Below are positions 57,359 through 64,000 of a stretch of 64,000 bases of DNA, piece after piece. Source of the stretch: Liolophura sinensis (taxonomy: Eukaryota > Mollusca > Polyplacophora > Chitonida > Chitonidae); the NCBI RefSeq assembly GCF_032854445.1, contig NC_088307.1, positions 9,176,001 through 9,240,000 on the forward strand, given 5' to 3'. Made by a program: the position numbers and the translations under genes. The notes under the pieces are model-generated. The model made no database searches and was not told the DNA's origin. It saw only the letters and a list, made by a program, of their open reading frames with translations. Each line of letters begins with the position of its first letter. Within the stretch, counting starts at the first letter, position 1.

Positions 57359-58659
57359 AACCAAATAAAAATATGCCCCCCCCCCACCCCAGCGAAAGCT
57401 GCTTCATCTGCTAAATTTACTTTCTGGTCAAGGATCATGTTAAAAGGAATGTTTGTTAAAAACAACAGGGTGATGCATATCCTTTTGAACTTCCTTTTGA
57501 AAATCAAGTAATGCCATGTACAACAGCCACAAATAACAAGCACAAGGAAGTCACATTGCCGTCCCGCAAATGACGCAGTTTTGTCTCCAGGTTTTTTGCC
57601 TGACAAAATTTAAGTCATCAAACAATTAAACATGAAATATTGCTCAAGGGCAAACATAATTATTTACCACGTGCACGCGCAGTTTTTGTAGAGATACGGA
57701 AATCTTCTAGAATTCACGATAACTGAATGTATCTATTGAACACAAAACACTGATGTGGTAAAATTAGGAGTGCAAACTTTGCCATGTGCAGTCTGAAAGA
57801 CCGTCACATATTTGTGTTGGCCACCACAAAGAGAACTGTTTGTTCTTGTTAAACATCTCTTTTTTTTTGAATCCTTGAACATATCTATATAATGTATGTG
57901 AACTTAAATTTTCTCCATGGGAAAGTTACTCATTTCACCCAATTCAGAGAGTTCTATTGATATTAGATATATGTATTCAAGTTTGTTTGGAAGGTAGGAT
58001 GATATCCTGTTGGGGAAAAGTTAAGTTTCAAAACCAAAGGAGTTTATGACCATTATTTGCCTATGATAATTTATCTTTCAAGCAAATTTTTACAGCAAAT
58101 ACGGTAATCTTGTATATTATCTTTATAATTACAAGGTGTACTTTTTTTCTATTCATTTCTGATCTACAAACCAGCTCAAAACTTAAGTCAATAAATACTG
58201 TAAATCTTCTAAATTATCCAATGTGAAAATTACCCGCTTCTATTTGTTATTAACTCTTCCAATACACATCAACTGCTGTGATAATTTCAGGATTTTGGTA
58301 AAAAAGTCAGACACAGAAGTGAGAAAAACAAATACTGATACAGTCTCATATGCCTTGATCTTTATGAAAGAAATTTATGTAAGATTTGAACCCTATGCTG
58401 ACCACATTTTCACTTTAATACACAAAGGGGCCATCAGGTGCCAGGCGAGATAAAGAAGGGGTTCTTGCAAACCTTAAAAGTGCGGTTTGATGGTAAACTG
58501 CTATCAGCACCATTAAGCTGACCGACTGACAATGCAAGATTTACATTCAATGTAGCAGCTACTGTAAAATCACGTCTTTTAGCCACACTAGTCATGTCTA
58601 AACCTGCAAGAACTTGTGAGGCTCCTGAAGGGGTCATTTCACCCAGTCAAAGTACGAAG

Positions 58660-59850
58660 ACACCAGATATGACACCACATCCAGTCACAGTATAAAGGCA
58701 CCAGATATAACATCCCACCCAGTCACAATATGAAGACATCACATGACACCCCAAGTCACAGTGTGAAGACACCAGATGTGACACCCCACCCAGTCACAGT
58801 ATGAAGCCACCATATATGACACCCCATGAAGTCACAGTACAAAAACACCAGATCTGACACTTCACCAAGTCACATGTGACTGACATCTTACCTAGCCACA
58901 GTAGTGTGACTGACATCCCACCAAGTCACAGTACTGTGAGTGACATCTGACCTAGCCACAGTACTGTGACTGACATCTGTCCTAGCCACAGTACTGTGAC
59001 TGACATCTGACCTAGCCACAGTAGTGTGACTGACATCCCACCAAGTCACAGTACTGTTACTGACATCTGACCTAGCCACAGTAGTGTGACTGACATCTGA
59101 CCTAGCCACAGTACTGTGACTGACATCTGACCTAGCCACAGTACTGTGACTGACATCCCACCAAGTCACAGAACTGTGACTGACATCTGACCTAGCCACA
59201 GTACTGTGACTGACATCTGACCTAGCCACAGTACTGTGACTGACATCTGACCTAGCCACAGTACTGTGACTGACATCTGACCTATCCACTGTACTGTGAC
59301 TGACATTTGACCTAGCCACAGTACTGTGACTGACATCTGGCCTAGCCACAGTACTGTGACTGACATCTGGCCTAGCCACAGTACTGTGACTGACATCCCA
59401 CCAAGTCACAGAACTGTTACTGACATCCTGCATAGACACACTACTGTGACAGACACCCCACCTGGTCACAGTACTGTGACTGACATCTGACCTAGCCACA
59501 GTACTGTGACTGACATCTGGCCTAGCCACAGTACTGTGACTGACATCTGACCTAGCCACAGTACTGTGACTGACATCTGACCTAGCCACAGTACTGTGAC
59601 TGACATCTGACCTAGCCACAGTACTGTGACTGACATCCCACCAAGTCACAGTACTGTGACTGACATCTGGCCTAGCCACAGTACTGTGACTGACATCCCA
59701 CCAAGTCACAGAACTGTTACTGACATCCTGCATAGACACACTACTGTGACAGACACCCCACCTGGTCACAGTACTGTGACAGACACCCCACGTGGTCACA
59801 GTACTGTGACAGACGTCCCACCTGGTCACAGTATACTCTCGCCAGGTCAA
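58660..59850. repeat. 30-bp minisatellite with palindromic core, over 30 copies
   Basis: From 58873 on, the unit is cacagtactgtgactgacat then ctgacctagc, alternating with a 'cccaccaagt' variant. The 12-bp palindrome cacagtactgtg occurs in most units. 58660-58872 holds a longer related unit (~38 bp). A minus-strand frame of about 320 codons is a by-product of the 10-codon period. Confidence 0.97.
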
Positions 59851-60477
59851 CCAGTACTGGGCCTACATTATACAGATTGCAAGTAATGCATACAAAACCT
59901 AGTAATGTTTTTTTACACACGTGTATTTGGTGGGAACTGATTCTAGATTGTTTGTGCTGCCATTATTTCAAATAAGCATGTTTACATAAATCCTAAGTTG
60001 ATGAGCAGACTTATTTCAACACTTAATTCGGGCAGGTGCTAACAAGATATTTGTTCATTAACTTTCCTGCTGTACCAAATACGCAATTTACCAATCACCT
60101 TTAACAAATAACCCAATTACTTGTGGAAAAAAGCCACAAAGACTGCACATTTTACATTACGTTTGGTGGTTACAGAAAAACACATCTCCATACGCTGTAA
60201 GCATAAACACTAGAAAACAAGCTGACCTTAAAATTTACATGAAATAGGCGCTTTATTACAGAACAAGCTCAGGTGAATATGAGGAAATACATCACACGAA
60301 TGTCACAGAGACACACAACAATACACAGCCAATCCGTAACCGATACCTGTGCAGGTGAAGGACATGCAATTGCATCATCAAGATGCAGGTTATAAAATCA
60401 TATCACGCCAAATTGTACCAGGTGCTTTTTCTGTTTCTAATGACATGTTTTGCATCACTGTACCTAGTGCTGTGGTA

Positions 60478-61092
60478 CTTTTAATGACTACTGTGATGTT
60501 CTACATTACTTTAATGACTATCAGAGTGTTCTTCATAACTGTAATGATTACCATGGCTTTCTACATCACTATAATAACTATCAGGGTGTTCCACATTACT
60601 GTAATGACTACCAGGGTGTTCTACATAGCTTTAATCACTACCATGGGATTCTACATTACTGTAAGGATTGCATTGGTGCTCTACATTACTGTAATGACTA
60701 CCATGGTGTTCCACATTACTGTAATGACTACCATGGTGTTCTACATTACTGTAATGACTACCAGGTCTTTCTACAGTACTGTAATGACTACCATGGTATT
60801 CCACATTATTGTAATGACTACCAAGGTGTTCTACATTACTGTAATGATTGCCATGGTGTTCTTCATCTCTTTAATGACTACCATGGTGATCCACATTACT
60901 GTAATGCCTTTCATGGTGTTTTACATTACTGCAATGACTATCATGGTGTTTTACATTACTGCAATGACTACCATGGTGTTTTACATTACTGCTATGACTA
61001 CCATGGTGCTTTACATTACTGCTATGACTACCATGGTGTTTTACATTACTGCAATGATTGTCATCATTTTCTACATTACTGTAATGACTAAT
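60478..61092. repeat. 30-bp minisatellite, about 20 copies
   Basis: Unit: ctgtaatgactaccatggtg then ttctacatta. CATTAC-T-GTAATG forms a short hairpin across unit borders. The plus-strand frame reads as repeats of MTTMVFYITV within a 271-codon open frame (60349-61164). The hydrophobic decapeptide repeat looks like membrane protein but is what this DNA repeat encodes by chance. Confidence 0.95.
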
Positions 61093-61389
61093 TGTATTTC
61101 AAAAACTTTTGTCCAACAATCAAAGTTACATCCTGAACTGCGAGTTGCTGTTCAATCAGTTTAAAATAGCTTCATCTCTTCCAATTCATTCAGCACTCAT
61201 CCTATTTTCCATGTTAGAAAGGAATTTAGCAACATTGTTTAATAAAAACAAACAGGTAAATCTATCACAAGAAGCTTTAAATCTTAATTTGAAGTCGATC
61301 AAATTTGACTTAGAAACTCAAATTTAAACAGCTTCATGAAGCATTTCATATTTAAAGTACCCCGATGACAACATGATGTTTATTTAATC

Positions 61390-62560
61390 TGACTTGTGTC
61401 ATATAATGCTTATGTAGACATAGTAACTCTGACTTGTGTCATGTAATGCTTATGTAGACATAGTAACTCTGACTTGTGTCATGTAATGCTTATGTAGACA
61501 TAGTAACTCTGACTTGTGTCATGTAATTCTTGTGTACATGTAGACATAGTAACTCTGACTTGTGTCATGTAATTCTTGTGTACATGTAGACATAGTAACT
61601 CTGACTTGTGTCATGTAATGCTTATGTAGACATACTAACTCTGACTTGTGTCATGTAATTCTTGTGTACATGCAGACATAGTAACTCTGACTTGTGTCAT
61701 GTAATTCTTGTGTACATGTAGACATAGTAACTCTGACTTGTGTCATGTAATTCTTGTGTACATGTAGACATAGTAACTCTGACTTGTGTCATGTAATACT
61801 TATGTAGACATAGTAACTCTGACTTGTGTCATGTAATGCTTATGTAGACATACTAACTCTGACTTGTGTCATGTAATTCTTGTGTACATGTAGACATAGT
61901 AACTGTGACTTATGTCATGTAATGCTTATGTAGACATAGTAACTCTGACTTGTGTCATGTAATGCTTATGTAGACATAGTAACTCTGACTTGTGTCATGT
62001 AATGCTTATGTAGACATAGTAACTCTGACTTGTGTCATGTAATGCTTATGTAGACATACTAACTCTGACTTGTGTCATGTAATGCTTATGTAGACATAGT
62101 AACTCTGACGTATGTCATGTAATGCTTATGTAGACATACTAACTCTGACTTGTGTCATGTAATGCTTATGTAGACATAGTAACTCTGACTTGTGTCATGT
62201 AATACTTATGTAGACATAGTAACTCTGACTTGTGTCATGTAATGCTTATGTAGACATAGTAACTCTGACTTGTGTCATGTAATGCTTATGTAGACATAGT
62301 AACTCTGACTTGTGTCATGTAATTCTTGTGTACATGTAGACATACTAACTCTGACTTGTGTCATGTAATTCTTGTGTACATGTAGACATAGTAACTCTGA
62401 CTTGTGTCATGTAATACTTATGCAGACATAGTAACTCTGACTTGTGTCATGTAATGCTTATGTAGACATAGTAACTCTGACTTGTGTCATGTAATGCTTA
62501 TGTAGACATACTAACTCTGACTTGTGTCATGTAATGCTTATGTAGACATAGTAACTCTAG
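61390..62560. repeat. 40/46-bp minisatellite, about 28 copies
   Basis: Two unit types are interspersed: 40 bp (acttgtgtcatgtaatgctt, atgtagacatagtaactctg) and 46 bp (with 'ttcttgtgtacatgtagac'). Point variants (gtgact/tatgtc, actaac/agtaac) are shared among distant units, suggesting gene conversion or unequal exchange. Confidence 0.97.
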
Positions 62561-63025
62561 CTTGAACATGTAACTAAACAGTTAAATTTACAGAGCAAAA
62601 GGAACTGGAAATTTAACAAGTGGGAAGCTCTGTTCAGTATTTATACACATGTAATTGACATATAAAAAAAAATATTTGAGGTGTAAGCAAGCTGGATGTG
62701 TACTTTACTTTGAACCCAGCTACGCATGGAGACATTTTTGTCATTTTTTTTATATGTAGGCCTATGCAGTTAGTGCATAAAAATACAATGCATACACATG
62801 GTACTACTTAAGTTAAAATAATCACAGTACTCATGAAGACTTTAAAGTACTCATATCATGAAAACTATGTTACTGTGTTTAAAGTCTTCAAAACACAGAA
62901 AAACTTAAAAAGCAGTTTCCAGCACGTAACAAATTGAAAATTAGGATAAGTCAACTTAAACTTAATTAAGGTACCGATGTGCACTTTAACCTATGCAAAA
63001 GGCTAAGCCAATGTTAAAATTTTTA

Positions 63026-63056
63026 ATTTTTTTTATTTGATTGGTATTTTAGGCAT
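63026..63056 (-). mobile_element. SINE tail fragment
   Basis: ttatttgattggtattttag resembles the antisense SINE 3' end; very short. Confidence 0.4.
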
Positions 63057-63183
63057 CAATATTAAAATTATAAATAGATCACATACAGAGGGACGTTACC
63101 TGTTTCTTACAAAGTTTGATCGACCATATATGCCTAAATAAGGTAAGTAGGTTAGTGCATATCAGACATTCTTCCTTAATAAT

Positions 63184-63480
63184 GTGAACCGTGCTTCACC
63201 TAAAGTTTGTTCTGTACAACTAAGCACTTCTAGAGCACAGAAAAACCTTAATGTTATTCTTGATGCCAACGCTGAGTTTTTTTTCAAATCGAACAGCATT
63301 AACCTTCATGAAAAAAAAAAACTCCTAAATGATCCTAAAAAGGTAGATGAAACACTCCGTATCAATCAACGTGTGTCAGGTCAGGAAGCAAAAGTTTGGG
63401 TGAAGTACGGTATATGGCATCAAAGCATTGACACAACATACCTGAAAGGTGTTCGGTCTATTCATACCCAAGATGACTGA
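63184..63480 (+). other. 98-codon open frame of unknown origin, possibly a transposon remnant
   Basis: No ATG at the start (GTG at 63184). Ordinary amino-acid composition, with charged runs (LHEKKKLLNDPKKVDETLRI) and QEAKVWVKYGIWHQ near the end. The last part faintly recalls the region before the catalytic core of YqaJ-type nucleases found in some animal transposons, but no catalytic motif is visible. It could also be chance. Confidence 0.2.
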
Positions 63481-63665
63481 CATGAAGCCTAAACTGTCAA
63501 CGTGCAAAATATGTGATCAGAGAATATCTGCATTCAGAGGATGATTCACTCATTGCTAAACTGGTTCATTCGGTTAAAAACAGTGTCCTCACCACAGCTA
63601 TCTGACCCCTGACCACAGCCATCTGACCCTTGACCACAGCCATCTGACCCCTGACCCATGATTAA

Positions 63666-63909
63666 ATGATTGATATTTTATGCCGTACTCAACCATATTT
63701 CACTTATACTACGGTGGCCAGCATTATGAAGGGAGGAAACTGGGCAGAGCCCAGGGGGAACCCACGACCATCCACAGGTTGCTGACAGACCTTCCGAGAG
63801 AGGAAGTCAGCATGTGCTGGACTTGAACTTACAGCGACCGCATTGGCGAGAGGCTTCTGGGTCATTATGCTGCAATAGGGCGCTAACCAACTGAGCGACA
63901 GAGGCCCCT
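63666..63909 (-). mobile_element. full-length tRNA-derived SINE
   Basis: Antisense copy: tail aatgattgatattttatgcc, body cccacgaccatccacaggtt, B box ctggacttgaacttac, A box gcgctaaccaactgagcgac, end agaggcccc. It carries a ~12-bp deletion after 'gacagaccttcc'. Short tandem 'ctgacccctgaccacagcca' units precede it at 63600-63655. Confidence 0.93.
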
Positions 63910-64000
63910 ATCAATAATCAATCAGAATCAAACAAAATATCTCACTTTGAAAATACTTAATTTTAGGTGAAATACAGTAAATAAATATAAAAAAAATTTC

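Larger units (their letters stand above)
52801..58659. other. presumed whirlin intron, AT-rich with small repeats
   Basis: Recognised items: a diverged SINE-like piece at about 53430-53545 (taacaccatactcaagaatt), a ~26-bp repeat at 53668-53822, a 20-bp repeat at 54743-54860, R1 copies at 54921-55060 and 56090-56175, family R4 and a SINE 3' end at 57310-57358. No exon found. Confidence 0.55.

Noticed and set aside
57298-57606. 102-codon minus-strand frame starting MSGKKPGDK
   Set aside because: Runs through a SINE stub and a C-rich run; no domain and no splice-consistent link to whirlin.
1-64000. A microbial-style gene cluster, prophage or defence system
   Set aside because: Split genes with GT-AG introns, SINEs and a LINE identify animal DNA; no compact operons exist here.

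Overview
This is animal nuclear DNA. It is AT-rich and intron-rich, with GT-AG split genes, tRNA-derived SINEs, a decayed LINE and very many minisatellites. The SINE, whose 3' end reads 'ttgagtacggcgtaaaacac' followed by an (aaat)n-like tail, is of a kind I associate with mollusc and other lophotrochozoan genomes. I therefore suggest a lophotrochozoan, probably a mollusc, without naming a species. I see no bacterial, phage or CRISPR system.

Two protein-coding genes can be rebuilt exon by exon, both on the minus strand. (1) 2587-15937 is a complete AP-3 adaptor complex mu subunit gene (AP3M1/2 type): 13 coding exons, matching reading phases and 418 codons, the length I recall for human AP3M1. 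(2) 21089-44124 is the 3' part of a whirlin gene (WHRN/DFNB31): 14 exons and 675 codons covering the end of PDZ1, PDZ2, the second harmonin-homology domain, a long linker and PDZ3 to the stop. Its 5' part (HHD1 and the start of PDZ1) was not found and should lie beyond 64000, so 44125-64000 is probably one very long intron. A possible first exon of a third, leftward gene sits at 336-371 (weak).

Layout: 1-520 unidentified, with the possible gene start; 528-1815 a ~41-bp minisatellite; 2473-16030 AP3M, its introns holding SINEs and short tandem arrays; 16030-21088 intergenic, with two SINE fragments and two minisatellites, one just 3' of the whirlin stop; 21089-44124 whirlin, whose introns carry SINEs, 46-bp, 33-bp and ~39-bp minisatellites and a nested transposon (a terminal-inverted-repeat element, 32674-36893, containing a broken LINE); 44125-64000 presumed whirlin intron, dominated by large arrays of 31, 51, 30, 30 and 40/46 bp and by dispersed repeats.

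The two genes have no known joint pathway. AP-3 mu selects cargo for endosome-to-lysosome traffic; whirlin is a PDZ scaffold of stereocilia and ciliary/periciliary membranes. What stands out is the structure: a minisatellite split by a transposon that itself holds a LINE, minisatellites with palindromic cores, several unnamed dispersed repeats, and arrays whose periods are multiples of three and so mimic long ORFs.
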